A DNA stretch of 64,000 bases from contig NZ_LAQT01000007.1 in NCBI RefSeq assembly GCF_001294205.1, positions 1 through 64,000 of the forward strand, written 5' to 3'. Position numbers and translations under genes: made by a program. The notes under the pieces were generated by a model. It was not told where the DNA came from, did not search any database, and saw only the letters and a list, made by a program, of their open reading frames with translations. This document shows positions 17,565 through 25,843 of the stretch, piece after piece (position 1 is the stretch's first letter; each line of letters opens with the position of its first letter). Source of the stretch: Amantichitinum ursilacus. GTDB taxonomy: Bacteria; Pseudomonadota; Gammaproteobacteria; Burkholderiales; Chitinibacteraceae.

Positions 17565-17767
17565 GCCTGCTAATCCCGGCAAACTGAACGTGTATGAAGG
17601 CGGCGCGGTTGTACCAAACCAGTATTATTATGAGGTCTACGCGGACGGAAAATATGTATACGATCGGCGGGTTTCTACGGCTCCGATTCCTGAAGGAGAA
17701 TGGGAAACGCTAATGCAAAAAAAACAATTCCGGCGACGTGACCATTTCCGTAAAAGGTAAAAAATGA
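17548..17767 (+). pseudogene. toxin C-terminal tail with frameshift at an A8 run
   Basis: One frame reads PANPGKLNVYEGGAVVPNQY and VYDRRVSTAPIPEGEW, then MQKKQFRRR and a stop. If one base of the A8 tract at 17717-17724 is skipped, the frame becomes MQKNNSGDVTISVKGKK and ends on a TGA that overlaps the next gene's ATG, exactly as other toxin/immunity pairs do here. This is therefore the end of a toxin with a homopolymer frameshift. Whether it is a mutation, a sequencing error or slippage cannot be told. Confidence 0.6.
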
Positions 17768-18243
17768 GAGAACAAGCTAAAAAAAATGGCGGCGAGATAT
17801 TTTTCCTGCTGCGCGACTATTTCCCCTTGGATGAATGGAGAAAATATTGCAGCAGGACAATGAAAATCAAAGATGCCAATGGAACAATTATTGAATTTGA
17901 TCGCACAACGTTGCCTCCATTCACAACGATCAGGTTTCGGGATGGGCAATCGGGATACGCCGAAGTATTGAAAACTGCGATTAGCGGCTACGCGGGCGAG
18001 GTTTTATGGAATATTTTTGAATACAAGCGCGTCTCTGGAGGGGAAAGCAACTGGATAATCGAACCTCAATTTGTTTCGTTGCTGCGTAATACAGAATGCC
18101 CGCCATTCGAGTCCGTCTCAGATTACGTGCAGAAAAAATACCCCGAGTTCAGCAAAAAGGCGCATGCAGATCTTATTTCACTGGTTTCATACTTGACGTT
18201 ATGGCTCACCGAACACGGTTTTAAGCCCGTTTACGCCGTGTAA
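17764..18243 (+). CDS. putative immunity protein, unrecognised family
   Basis: A 159-residue protein, MREQAKKNGGEIFFLLRDYF..., with FDRTTLPPFTTIRFRDGQSG, EVLWNIFEYKRVSGGE and a helical C terminus (LISLVSYLTLWLTEHGF). The ATG overlaps the reconstructed toxin stop. It would be the partner of the toxin fragment before it. Confidence 0.58.
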   Translation: MREQAKKNGGEIFFLLRDYFPLDEWRKYCSRTMKIKDANGTIIEFDRTTLPPFTTIRFRDGQSGYAEVLKTAISGYAGEVLWNIFEYKRVSGGESNWIIEPQFVSLLRNTECPPFESVSDYVQKKYPEFSKKAHADLISLVSYLTLWLTEHGFKPVYAV

Positions 18244-18640
18244 TAGAAAATAAATTCGATGGCCTCGATGAGCAGACCATGCTTTTATGGCGATTAGATA
18301 ACAAATGGCGCAAACCTTCTAATTCGGAATTACGAGCAAAGAGGCCGACAGCAGAAAAACCAGGAAATCTGGCTGTTTGGCACCGGCGGCGCGGGCTTTG
18401 TCGATTACTTGTTACGCAGACCCAGACTTCGCACTATCAGAAAACCAACCTATCTCTTAATCGACAACAAGAAAAACCAAATACGGCAATAAAATAAAGT
18501 CTTCACATGTATGGATTCTCACGAAGCACGCACAATAATTTTCTCTCGATGAAAATTGTATGGCTTATTAATTGCTCTAGACATCATTAAGCGATCAAAG
18601 CAGAACAAATAGATAAATTACAATCTGACGGGATGATCTC
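18244..18640 (+). other. gap with a short haemagglutinin relic
   Basis: Bases 18,346-18,430 are a decayed copy of 4,812-4,890 of the orphan CdiA stalk (GACAGCAG...AAATCTGGCTGTTTGGCAC, encoding a SGLFGTGGAGF-like motif). The rest is AT-rich, and I see no gene. Confidence 0.5.
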
Positions 18641-18961
18641 ATGGCAGGCGCGATTATTGTCGCAGCGACCTCGGGAGTCTCAATGGGGACTTTTGGACTC
18701 AGCTACATAGCGGAGACCACACGAAAATTTTTTCCAGCGGAGCAGAGCGAACTTTGCAAGGATATCTAGCACCGATATGATAATGAGGGCGTCACGGCAA
18801 TCGATTTTTTGCATTCGGGCGCAAAACAGGTGAAAGCATTTCTATCTGCGACCGAAGCGGCTTACAAGCACGCAATGGAAACTGACCGTGAGCACACTCC
18901 ATATATGATTTGGCAAGAAGTGATTGAAAGATTACGCGCCGATCCAAGATTACAGGAATAA
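18641..18961 (+). pseudogene. small gene interrupted by an in-frame TAG
   Basis: From an ATG at 18641 the frame encodes MAGAIIVAATSGVSMGTFGL to FPAEQSELCKDI, meets TAG at 18767, and continues in frame for 63 codons (TAIDFLHSGAKQVKAFLSAT, MIWQEVIERLRADPRLQE) to TAA 18959. The unbroken homologue would have about 106 residues. The nonsense mutation suggests a dead immunity or accessory gene; family unknown. Confidence 0.45.
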
Positions 18962-18979
18962 AGCGGTTTAGCGTCGTAA

Positions 18980-19111
18980 AACGGCCACTTGGAAAAATGG
19001 ATTGTTCATACGGACCCCACTGTTAGAGTCACGGTCGGCATGGTGGATAAGAACAGCAAATTCATATTGAATCCAGGCGCAGCAACAAAAATGCTCGGAG
19101 TATCTCCTTGA
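18980..19111 (+). pseudogene. toxin C-terminal tail remnant, likely of PoNe type
   Basis: Open for 43 codons (HLEKWIVHTDPTVRVTVGMV, FILNPGAATKMLGVSP), ending in a TGA that overlaps the TTG start of the PoNi-like gene. It has no start codon. Because the immunity gene is PoNi-like, the lost toxin was probably a PoNe-type DNase, but the tail is too short to show this. Confidence 0.45.
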
Positions 19112-20007
19112 TTAGAGACAAGTTAGGCAGCGCAGCATATTGGGACGAATGGACAGCGTATTCAGATAGCTGGGCGGATCAAGCATTAGCGGAGATAGAT
19201 CAGCCTGGAGATCCATCCTATAAGCCCCAATTTATCTATAATTTGGCGAGACATTATTGGGAGCAAATTCTCAGACGCTATTCAAGAGGTGACAATACGG
19301 CCTACCTTGCCCGCTATTTCCCAATGATTTTATCTTGCTGGGAGCAGGCAGAACAGAGCGGCCAATCCGTATGGACTGAAAACCAGCAATATACGCGGCA
19401 TGCGTGGAAGGTAAACCTTGACCACTACATCGTATGTTTCTGGTTGGTCGGAATTGCGCTCGCGCTGGACGTTCCCGATGACCAATGGCAGCGTTTACTC
19501 GCTCTTATTGGAAATGAGGGCGAAGATAAATTGCTGGACCTGGTCATTTCCTCTCGACAGCCTGGTCGCAAAATCGGTGCTGCCCTGTGCCACCCGAAAC
19601 CTTATCGTCGGCTATTGGCTGCGATTGAAGCGCCGGCCGCTGACCAAGCCAAATTGCTGCTGGAATTTTTGAATCATTGGCACTCAGAGCTGGATCGCCC
19701 TGCCAAAAAGGGCAACGCGCCCGCTACCGCTATGTATGAACGGCCGTACTGGCATCGATTTGGCGATAACAATTTCGAAGGCGGTGCTTATTTCGGCCGG
19801 TGGTGTGTTGAAGCGGTGGCTGCCGTCAAGGCATTTGATCTGGACGATAGCCTTTGTTTAGGGCATCCAAATTATCCGGGAGATCTGCTGCGTCCGGATG
19901 GGCCTTCCACCCATCCTCCTCGGGAGGACAATCAGGATTCGTCAACATCAAAATCTTCTTCGCAGGGCGGATTGCTTTCAAAGATCTTCGGGAAATTCAA
20001 GCGCTAA
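19108..20007 (+). CDS. PoNi-like immunity protein (DUF1911-type C terminus)
   Basis: A 299-residue protein with a TTG start overlapping the upstream TGA. An N-terminal helical domain (YWDEWTAYSDSWADQALAEI, FIYNLARHYWEQILRRYSRG) is followed by a C-terminal region with YFGRWCVEAVAAVKAFDLDD and HPNYPGDLLRPDG. This is the DUF1910/DUF1911 signature of PoNi, which protects against PoNe nuclease effectors. A serine-rich basic tail ends the protein. It is an orphan immunity gene, last of the locus before the third module. Confidence 0.75.
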   Translation: MIRDKLGSAAYWDEWTAYSDSWADQALAEIDQPGDPSYKPQFIYNLARHYWEQILRRYSRGDNTAYLARYFPMILSCWEQAEQSGQSVWTENQQYTRHAWKVNLDHYIVCFWLVGIALALDVPDDQWQRLLALIGNEGEDKLLDLVISSRQPGRKIGAALCHPKPYRRLLAAIEAPAADQAKLLLEFLNHWHSELDRPAKKGNAPATAMYERPYWHRFGDNNFEGGAYFGRWCVEAVAAVKAFDLDDSLCLGHPNYPGDLLRPDGPSTHPPREDNQDSSTSKSSSQGGLLSKIFGKFKR

Positions 20008-20008
20008 T

Positions 20009-20036
20009 AAAAAAGCGAACTTCGGTTCGCTTTTTT
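20009..20036 (+). terminator. UUCG-tetraloop terminator, module copy 3
   Basis: The same GCGAACTTCGGTTCGC stem between A and T runs, directly after the PoNi-like gene. Confidence 0.9.
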
Positions 20037-20100
20037 ATTTAAAACTAAAATTCAATAATCTCATTAATTCAATTTCGATTGCCAGTTTTAACAAAATTAA

Positions 20101-20281
20101 TTGGTCATTCAGAACATTCGTTCTGTTATGATGTGCCATCGCCTCGCAATTCAAAGCTGCGCGGTGATATTTCAATCCACACCAGGATAATTATCGATTC
20201 ATTCTGCGAAATGAAGCGCGAGCCACCGGTGCGCCAACACCGATGACCCGCTAACCAAAATCACTTTAGTAGGAAGTAACC
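20101..20281 (+). promoter_or_regulatory. promoter, operator palindrome and leader of 80-residue gene, copy 3
   Basis: This copy gives the clearest promoter: TTGGTC (20101-20106), a 17-base spacer and TGTTAT (20124-20129). The palindrome CAGAACATTCGTTCTG at 20110-20125 fills the spacer, where a bound repressor would block polymerase. The leader is more diverged than in copies 1 and 2, and its first hairpin is imperfect. Confidence 0.6.
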
Positions 20282-20524
20282 ATGGCTACCGCAGAGTATA
20301 AGTCAGTCCCCCACTCGACTCCAAATTCACGAATTATTGGAATTGAGCAATCCTCTGGCAATCCAGAAATCCGCAAACTAATCTTCAATTACGACGATCT
20401 GCTCCGCGCCGGATTTGAAGACAATATTGCGATTCACGCCAGTCTGCTGAATGGCAGCATCATCCTGATTCCGCTACGCACTGACACCGGCCACTTCGAC
20501 GTCGTCACCGGCAAACCAGTCTGA
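20282..20524 (+). CDS. 80-residue protein of unknown function, copy 3
   Basis: Differs from copy 1 at three residues (SSGNPEI, EDNIAI, GHFDVV). It has the same ribosome-binding site and flanking terminators. Unlike the other two copies it is not followed by haemagglutinin sequence; ordinary chromosome begins here, so it marks the right border of the toxin locus. Confidence 0.8.
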   Translation: MATAEYKSVPHSTPNSRIIGIEQSSGNPEIRKLIFNYDDLLRAGFEDNIAIHASLLNGSIILIPLRTDTGHFDVVTGKPV

Positions 20525-20532
20525 TCAATCGC

Positions 20533-20563
20533 CAGGCGAACGGCCCTACCCCGTTCGCCTTTT
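20533..20563 (+). terminator. terminator after 80-residue gene, copy 3
   Basis: AGGCGAACGG-ccctacc-CCGTTCGCCTTTT. It closes the locus. Confidence 0.88.
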
Positions 20564-20737
20564 GCTTACTTCACCCCGCTGCCATGATCAGTCGGGCAAA
20601 ACCTCCACCTTGATTGCCGCAGTCACCCGCCTTCCGAATCAATCGCTCACAACCCGCCGTCTCCAGCAACCTTTTCCCCGCCCTCCTACACTAACCCCAT
20701 CGTCCCCAACCTCAGCGCCCCGCGCTCATCCATCTTC

Positions 20738-21328
20738 ATGAAACTCCGCCCGCTCTCCCTTACCGTCTCTGTGTGCGTGTTAACTCTGCTAACCACCCTG
20801 CCCGCGCACGCCGCGCCGGCTGCCAGATCCGCCAGCGCGCCGGCCAGTCAGCCCACCAATCCGCCCGCGCCGCAGTCCAGCAAGCCGTCCACGTTTGATG
20901 CCAACCCCGAGGTGCAGCAGGCCGCCACGGTGTACGCGCAGAGTGCGGTGGAGCATGCCAAAAAGGCGTTCGACATGACGCTGGATGGGTCGGAGGCCAG
21001 CATCGCCCAGGTGGAGGTGGCCTTGGGCAAGCTGCATGATTCGTACGCGCAGGCGGCGCAGAAGCCGACGGATGATCAGGTGATGACGTTCGCCAAGGCC
21101 TATGGCAGTTATATCGGCGAGGTATTCCGGCGCAGTCATGGCGCGGATTGGGGTTTGCTCAGTTGGGATGGCAAGGTGTTTCCGGGTTTGCGCGCTAAAA
21201 CCGGGCTGGAGTTCTGGCCATGGCTGCGCGCGTTTAACCGCATCGAGCATGGCGGCGAGGACAACATCAGCGATTACTATGCGTCGCTGACCAAAACCGA
21301 TGCCAGCGCGCCCGCCGCGGCGCATTAA
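20738..21328 (+). CDS. periplasmic protein of unknown function
   Basis: A 196-residue protein with a clear signal peptide (hydrophobic LTVSVCVLTLLTTLPAHA, cleavage near residue 26) and then a proline/alanine/serine linker. The globular part contains FDMTLDGSEASIAQVEVALG, FAKAYGSYIGEVFRRSHGAD and a terminal FNRIEHGGEDNISDYY. I do not recognise the family. It is a single gene with no obvious partner. Confidence 0.75.
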   Translation: MKLRPLSLTVSVCVLTLLTTLPAHAAPAARSASAPASQPTNPPAPQSSKPSTFDANPEVQQAATVYAQSAVEHAKKAFDMTLDGSEASIAQVEVALGKLHDSYAQAAQKPTDDQVMTFAKAYGSYIGEVFRRSHGADWGLLSWDGKVFPGLRAKTGLEFWPWLRAFNRIEHGGEDNISDYYASLTKTDASAPAAAH

Positions 21329-21413
21329 GCGCCCGGCGTAATCAACGCAAAACGGCGGCAAGCCAGGTGGCCTGTCGCCGTTTCGAGTCTGCCAGACCGG
21401 AATCCATACCCGG

Positions 21414-22028
21414 TCAGGCAGTCGCCCGCTTCTTGCCTGGCCGTTGGCGTCGCGCCAGCACGCCGACCGCGCCCAGGCCCATCAACGCCCACGTTTCAGG
21501 TTCCGGTACCGGCCTTACGTTCAGGCCATCCAGATAAAAGTCGGTATCCAGCGATCCATCCGATACGCCAGAAAAGGTTAGCCGATCGACCGGGTGATCA
21601 AACGGCGTGCCGTCCAGGCTGTACCACTCAAATTGCGGCGTTCCAGGGTTGCTCAAATCCAGGTTGAATTGGGCATACGCCACCTGCTGCCCGGCGCTAT
21701 AGCCGCGCAGCACCACCGATGTCACCGGGTCAAACTGTTGGAAAAACGCGGTGCTCAGGTGCACTGAATCCAGATAGAACGGGGTGAAGCTGCGCAATTC
21801 AATGGATTGTTCCTGGCCGGGGCTTAAAGTTTTGCTGCCCAACGCCGTGGCGGGCGCCGGGTTGTCCCAGGTGCTTAGCAGCGTGGACCAGGACACCTCA
21901 AAACCTTCGTACACCGCGGGCAGACCGTCGGGTTTGGTCAGGTCGTCAAAGGTGATCAGCTGGGCATGGGCAGCCATGCTTAACGACAATGCGGCCAGCA
22001 GCGTGGCCAGTTGCAGACGTGGTTTCAT
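21414..22028 (-). CDS. PEP-CTERM sorting domain protein
   Basis: A 204-residue exported protein with a signal peptide (LLAALSLSMAAHA) and a beta-rich body beginning LITFDDLTKPDGLP, typical of secreted PEP-CTERM proteins. It ends in VPEPETWALMGLGAVGVLAR plus a basic stretch, the exosortase sorting signal. The ATG overlaps the stop of the upstream PEP-CTERM gene, so the pair is co-translated. Likely an extracellular-matrix protein; substrate unknown. Confidence 0.88.
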   Translation of the reverse strand: MKPRLQLATLLAALSLSMAAHAQLITFDDLTKPDGLPAVYEGFEVSWSTLLSTWDNPAPATALGSKTLSPGQEQSIELRSFTPFYLDSVHLSTAFFQQFDPVTSVVLRGYSAGQQVAYAQFNLDLSNPGTPQFEWYSLDGTPFDHPVDRLTFSGVSDGSLDTDFYLDGLNVRPVPEPETWALMGLGAVGVLARRQRPGKKRATA

Positions 22029-22741
22029 GCGGGAACTCCTGCGCGAGCTTGCGCACGGCGGCGCGACAAGGTGCGGCCGACGGCGGCAGACACGCCCAGC
22101 AACATCAGCGCCCAGGTTTCGGGCTCAGGCACTGCAGCCAGCGGCGCGGGGGCTTCGCCTGCCGGATAGTTGTTGGGCACGATATCCAGTTTGTCGATCA
22201 ACCAGCGCTGGCCGGGGCCGGCAGACACGATTTCCAGCCGGGTTAACGCCTGGCCCGCCAGCGGCGAGTCATACCACTGGAATGCATTGGCGTTCAGGTC
22301 CAGCGTAAACGAGCCCACTGTATTGGCGCCGTTGTAGCCAATCAGCGTCAGCGTGGAACTGCCAAACAGCGGCCCACCGGTGAAAGCCGCGGCGTCGAGG
22401 CCATTCAAGGAAAAACTGAACGGCCCAAACGCGGTATATGCGCTGAGATAGGTCACCGTTTGCCCGTAGTCAAACGCGGTCAGCGCGGCGTTGCCATACG
22501 CAAAATTCAGGTTCGCGCCGTAGATGCTGTTATAGGCGGCGCCAGTAATCAGATCGTTGGCGCCATGCTGGCGCGAATCCTCGGTGTTGTAGCTCACCCA
22601 GCTCAAAAAATCGTACTGATCATCCTGAATAAACGGGGTTTGCGGCGTAAAGGGCTGACTGCTATTGAATTCGAGCGCAAACGCCGAATTCGCGGCGCAG
22701 AGGGCGCAAGCCGCCAGCGCCGGTTTAAGTAACTGCGTCAT
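22025..22741 (-). CDS. PEP-CTERM sorting domain protein
   Basis: A 238-residue protein. The start at MTQLLKPALAACALC is set by a GGAG ribosome-binding site and by the signal peptide; the frame extends further upstream without these. The body resembles that of its neighbour (beta-sandwich, LTLIGYNGANTVGSFTLDLN). It ends in VPEPETWALMLLGVSAAVG followed by RRR. It is the first gene of a two-gene unit. Confidence 0.86.
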   Translation of the reverse strand: MTQLLKPALAACALCAANSAFALEFNSSQPFTPQTPFIQDDQYDFLSWVSYNTEDSRQHGANDLITGAAYNSIYGANLNFAYGNAALTAFDYGQTVTYLSAYTAFGPFSFSLNGLDAAAFTGGPLFGSSTLTLIGYNGANTVGSFTLDLNANAFQWYDSPLAGQALTRLEIVSAGPGQRWLIDKLDIVPNNYPAGEAPAPLAAVPEPETWALMLLGVSAAVGRTLSRRRAQARAGVPA

Positions 22742-22914
22742 GAGACATCTCCGTGCGTGTAAAAGTGAACCCAACGTATTTACTTGTTGTGCCCGCTTTA
22801 TCGACGACGCGGAAGCTGAAATCAACCTGCCATGATGCTTAATACAATAGACAGCAGATAATCGGAGAATTCGGTTGCACCCGGCAAGCGTTGCACCTCG
22901 GTTGCAACACGCCG

Positions 22915-23769
22915 CTAGCGCTGCGGCACGGCGGCCCACAGTCGCGGCCAGTCCCGCACCCAGCAGCAATCATGGTCAAAGCCCGGCACCACGGTAACGT
23001 GAGGTCGCTGCGCCACGGGATAATGGTCTGCATAGGATTGCGTCACTGCGGGCGGCACCACTGCGTCGTCTGCGCCTGCGTAGTGCCATTGCACGGTGGA
23101 GTGCAGCGCAGGCGTGGCGTCGGCCGGGTTAAGCGAACCGGCCAACGGGCTCAGGCCCAGCCATTGCGTCCAGCGCGCGGTGTCGAGATTGGCGGCCAGC
23201 GTAATCAGGCGGCTGACGTCGTGGCGGCGTGCCGCGATCAGGGTGGCGACCGCGCCGCCGCCGGAGTAGCCCACCAGTTGCAGCTGCGCCGCACCGTAGG
23301 TGGTTTTGAGTTGCGTGACGGCATCGTCCATCGCGGCGATCACGTCGGGGGCGTAGCGGGCGTTGGTCCAGTAGCGGCGCGCGCAAACGGGCGCGTTGGG
23401 GGCGGGATATTGGCAGGGTCGCGCCAGCCACACCGCGCGGCCGGACGGTTGCGCCAAGGCCAGTTTCAGCGCCAGTGGGCTCAGCGGCGTGGGGTCATCG
23501 GACGGCATATCGGGTGACAGCCAGGCCAGTCCGTCGCCTTCGATGTAAATGGTGAGCGCGTTGGCGGAGGATGCGGGCGCGGGCACGGAAGCGGCATCCG
23601 GCGCGGGCCCCAGCGCCAGCAGATCAAACGCGCCCGCCTGCACTTGTCGCGCCGACCAGCCTTGGGCTTGCGCCAGCGCCAATGCCGACGCGCCGCGCGT
23701 GGCCGGATCGGGCACGTTGCGGCAGGCCAACAGCGCCAGGCATAGCAACGCGGTGGCGCAGCGGCGCAT
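22915..23769 (-). CDS. alpha/beta-hydrolase lipoprotein (esterase-like)
   Basis: About 284 residues. I take the start just before the signal (MRRCATALLCLALLAC), whose LLAC is a lipobox, so the protein should be membrane-anchored. The catalytic core shows GYSGGG as nucleophile elbow, DDAVVPP for the acid and FDHDCCW near the end for the histidine. A second ATG twelve codons upstream is possible. It lies just downstream of the antiporter gene on the same strand. Confidence 0.78.
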   Translation of the reverse strand: MRRCATALLCLALLACRNVPDPATRGASALALAQAQGWSARQVQAGAFDLLALGPAPDAASVPAPASSANALTIYIEGDGLAWLSPDMPSDDPTPLSPLALKLALAQPSGRAVWLARPCQYPAPNAPVCARRYWTNARYAPDVIAAMDDAVTQLKTTYGAAQLQLVGYSGGGAVATLIAARRHDVSRLITLAANLDTARWTQWLGLSPLAGSLNPADATPALHSTVQWHYAGADDAVVPPAVTQSYADHYPVAQRPHVTVVPGFDHDCCWVRDWPRLWAAVPQR

Positions 23770-23810
23770 AACCGGAGTGCGCGCCAGACGGGCCCCGTTG
23801 CGCATGGCGA

Positions 23811-25061
23811 TCAGCGTGCGGCGGGAAGGTTGGCGATCGTCGCAGCAGTCGCCGGTGCGGCGGACTGGCGGTCCAGCCAGCGTGCCAGCGGCATTGCCAG
23901 TCCGGTACACACCAGCGCCATCAGCATCAGCGCAGACAGGCACGATTGCGAGATCACGCCCGCGTCGTACAGCACGCGCAGCACGATGATTTCCATCAGC
24001 CCACGGCTTTGCATCAGCGCGCCCAGTTGCAGCGCTTGGGCCCAGCGCCAGCCCCAGGCACGCGCAGGTACGGCGGTGCTGATGATCTTGAGCGCGCTGC
24101 CGATGACCACGCTGGCGATAAAGAACGGCCACACCGGTCCAGCGGTGATGTCCAGGCTCAGCCCGGCCGAGACAAAGAAAAACGGCAGCAGCAGCGCGTT
24201 GCTAAACGGCCCGGCCAGTTGCGTAATGCGCGGGCGCAGCGCTTTGGGCATCAGCACGCCGGCCACAAAGGCGCCGATTACGGCATGCAGGCCCAAGGTA
24301 TCGGTGATGATGGCGCAGGCCAGCAGGCCGATCAGCACCAGCGTAAAACGCGCGGTACTCAATTCCTTGCCCGCATCCAGATCGGCCAGCCAGGCGCTGA
24401 CCTTGGGGCGGATGGCAAACAGCGTGGCCACCAGCGTCAGCAGCAGCAACACCAGCACCCACCACCAGTTGCCCAGCGTCTGCGTTTTATGTGAAATCAC
24501 CAGCATCAGCCCCGCCAAACCGACCCACAGCAACATATCGTTGATGGCAGCCAGCGATAGCGCCACGCGGCCCATAGCGGTGCCTAGCAAATCCAGTTCG
24601 CGCAAGATGGCCACCAGCACCGGCAATGCGGTCACGCCAAAGCAGATAGCGCCGGCCGCGATAAATGCGCCTTGCGTAGCGTGTGCGCCGGCCAGCGCGG
24701 GCCATTGCGTTAATGCCCAGCCCGCAAAGGCCGCGCCGCCCAGCGCCGGAATGGCAAAGCTGGCCAGGCCCGTGCGCACCACGTGGCGCGCCTGGTGCCT
24801 CAATTCGTCGATATCCAGTTCCATGCCGGCGATAAAGCCGACGCAGACCACGGCCAGGCTCGAAATCCCGCCCAACGCGCCCAAGGTGCCGCTGGGAAAA
24901 ATCTGCGCAAACGCCGTGGGCGCCAGGTGGCCCAGCACGCTGGGGCCGATGGCGATGCCGCATAAAATCTGCGACAGCACCAGCGGCATCACGCGGCGCA
25001 GCGGCCACCACACCACCAACGGCAATGCCAGGATCAACAAGGCCTGATTCAGGAAGTTCAT
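23811..25061 (-). CDS. cation/proton antiporter, CPA2 (KefB/GerN-type)
   Basis: A 416-residue membrane protein with about twelve hydrophobic helices. It has the CPA2 features ILCGIAIGPSVLGHL in TM2, AINDMLLWVGLAG around TM6 and FFFVSAGLSLD near TM9. No C-terminal TrkA-N or RCK domain is present. It exchanges Na+ or K+ for protons across the inner membrane; the specific ion cannot be read from sequence. Confidence 0.85.
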   Translation of the reverse strand: MNFLNQALLILALPLVVWWPLRRVMPLVLSQILCGIAIGPSVLGHLAPTAFAQIFPSGTLGALGGISSLAVVCVGFIAGMELDIDELRHQARHVVRTGLASFAIPALGGAAFAGWALTQWPALAGAHATQGAFIAAGAICFGVTALPVLVAILRELDLLGTAMGRVALSLAAINDMLLWVGLAGLMLVISHKTQTLGNWWWVLVLLLLTLVATLFAIRPKVSAWLADLDAGKELSTARFTLVLIGLLACAIITDTLGLHAVIGAFVAGVLMPKALRPRITQLAGPFSNALLLPFFFVSAGLSLDITAGPVWPFFIASVVIGSALKIISTAVPARAWGWRWAQALQLGALMQSRGLMEIIVLRVLYDAGVISQSCLSALMLMALVCTGLAMPLARWLDRQSAAPATAATIANLPAAR

Positions 25062-25094
25062 GTGCGGCGATCCATCAAGAGGTCAGTTTCAGGG

Positions 25095-25682
25095 TTATTC
25101 GGCGGTGCGTTGGCGCGCCAGAAATGCGCCGTAGCGCTCGGTTATCTGCCGCATTACGCCGTCGCTGTTGCGATCAACGCCAAACACATAGCCGGGAAAA
25201 TCCAGCGGCTGCTGCACGGCCCAGATGGCGTCGTGCTGGTCGGCGGAGAACAATTGCGCCGGGTTGCCCACCGCCACCCAGCCTATCGGCACCGTCGCGC
25301 CCGCAGCCACATGCGTTTTGATATGCACCACCGCGTTGATGCGCAATTCCGCGCCCGCGCCAATCTGCGCGCCATTGAACACGGAAACGCCGGTGGCGAC
25401 AAAGACTTCATCGCCGATGACACACCCGCTGAGATGGCAATGCGGCCCCACCATCACATGGTTGCCCAGCGTGCAGTTGTTGTGGCTGGTGCTGCGGATC
25501 ACGCTGTTCTCCATCACCACGCAATGCGCGCCGATGCGCAAGGTGCCGCCTTCGGCCACCAGCACCGCGCCATGGCTGATCACGCTATGCGCGCCGATTT
25601 CGACCGCGCCTTCAATAACGGCGCTGGCGGCAATCTGCGCGGTGGGGTGGATGGTGGGCTGGCGGTTTGCGGCGGCGGTCAT
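25095..25682 (-). CDS. hexapeptide-repeat protein, gamma-carbonic-anhydrase-like
   Basis: A 195-residue protein; the start MTAAANRQPTIHPTAQ is preceded by GGAG. Hexapeptide repeats (IAASAVIEGAVEIGAHSVIS, CTLGNHVMVGPHCHLSG) form a left-handed beta-helix, and histidines at HNN, GPHCH and VVHIKTH suggest a metal site as in gamma-carbonic anhydrase/YrdA relatives. The C-terminal helix packs on the trimer. Enzyme activity is uncertain. Confidence 0.78.
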   Translation of the reverse strand: MTAAANRQPTIHPTAQIAASAVIEGAVEIGAHSVISHGAVLVAEGGTLRIGAHCVVMENSVIRSTSHNNCTLGNHVMVGPHCHLSGCVIGDEVFVATGVSVFNGAQIGAGAELRINAVVHIKTHVAAGATVPIGWVAVGNPAQLFSADQHDAIWAVQQPLDFPGYVFGVDRNSDGVMRQITERYGAFLARQRTAE

Positions 25683-25843
25683 GGCGGCTCCGGGTTGGGC
25701 GGTGGGCATCAGCAATCAGTGGACGTAACAACGGGGCCGTGTGGCCCCGCCGTACGCGTCGGACATTCAATATGGCTGCTGCCACGCCCGCGCGCCAGAT
25801 ACAGATTGCGCGCCGCGGCGTGCTGATCAGATTGCCGTGGTGT

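Noticed and set aside
4073-20563. Three-copy module as an insertion sequence or transposon
   Set aside because: No terminal inverted repeats, target-site duplications or transposase; copies are in one orientation and fixed relative to toxin/immunity units.
22742-22969. 76-residue N-terminal extension of the second PEP-CTERM gene
   Set aside because: The signal peptide and ribosome-binding site are at the internal ATG.
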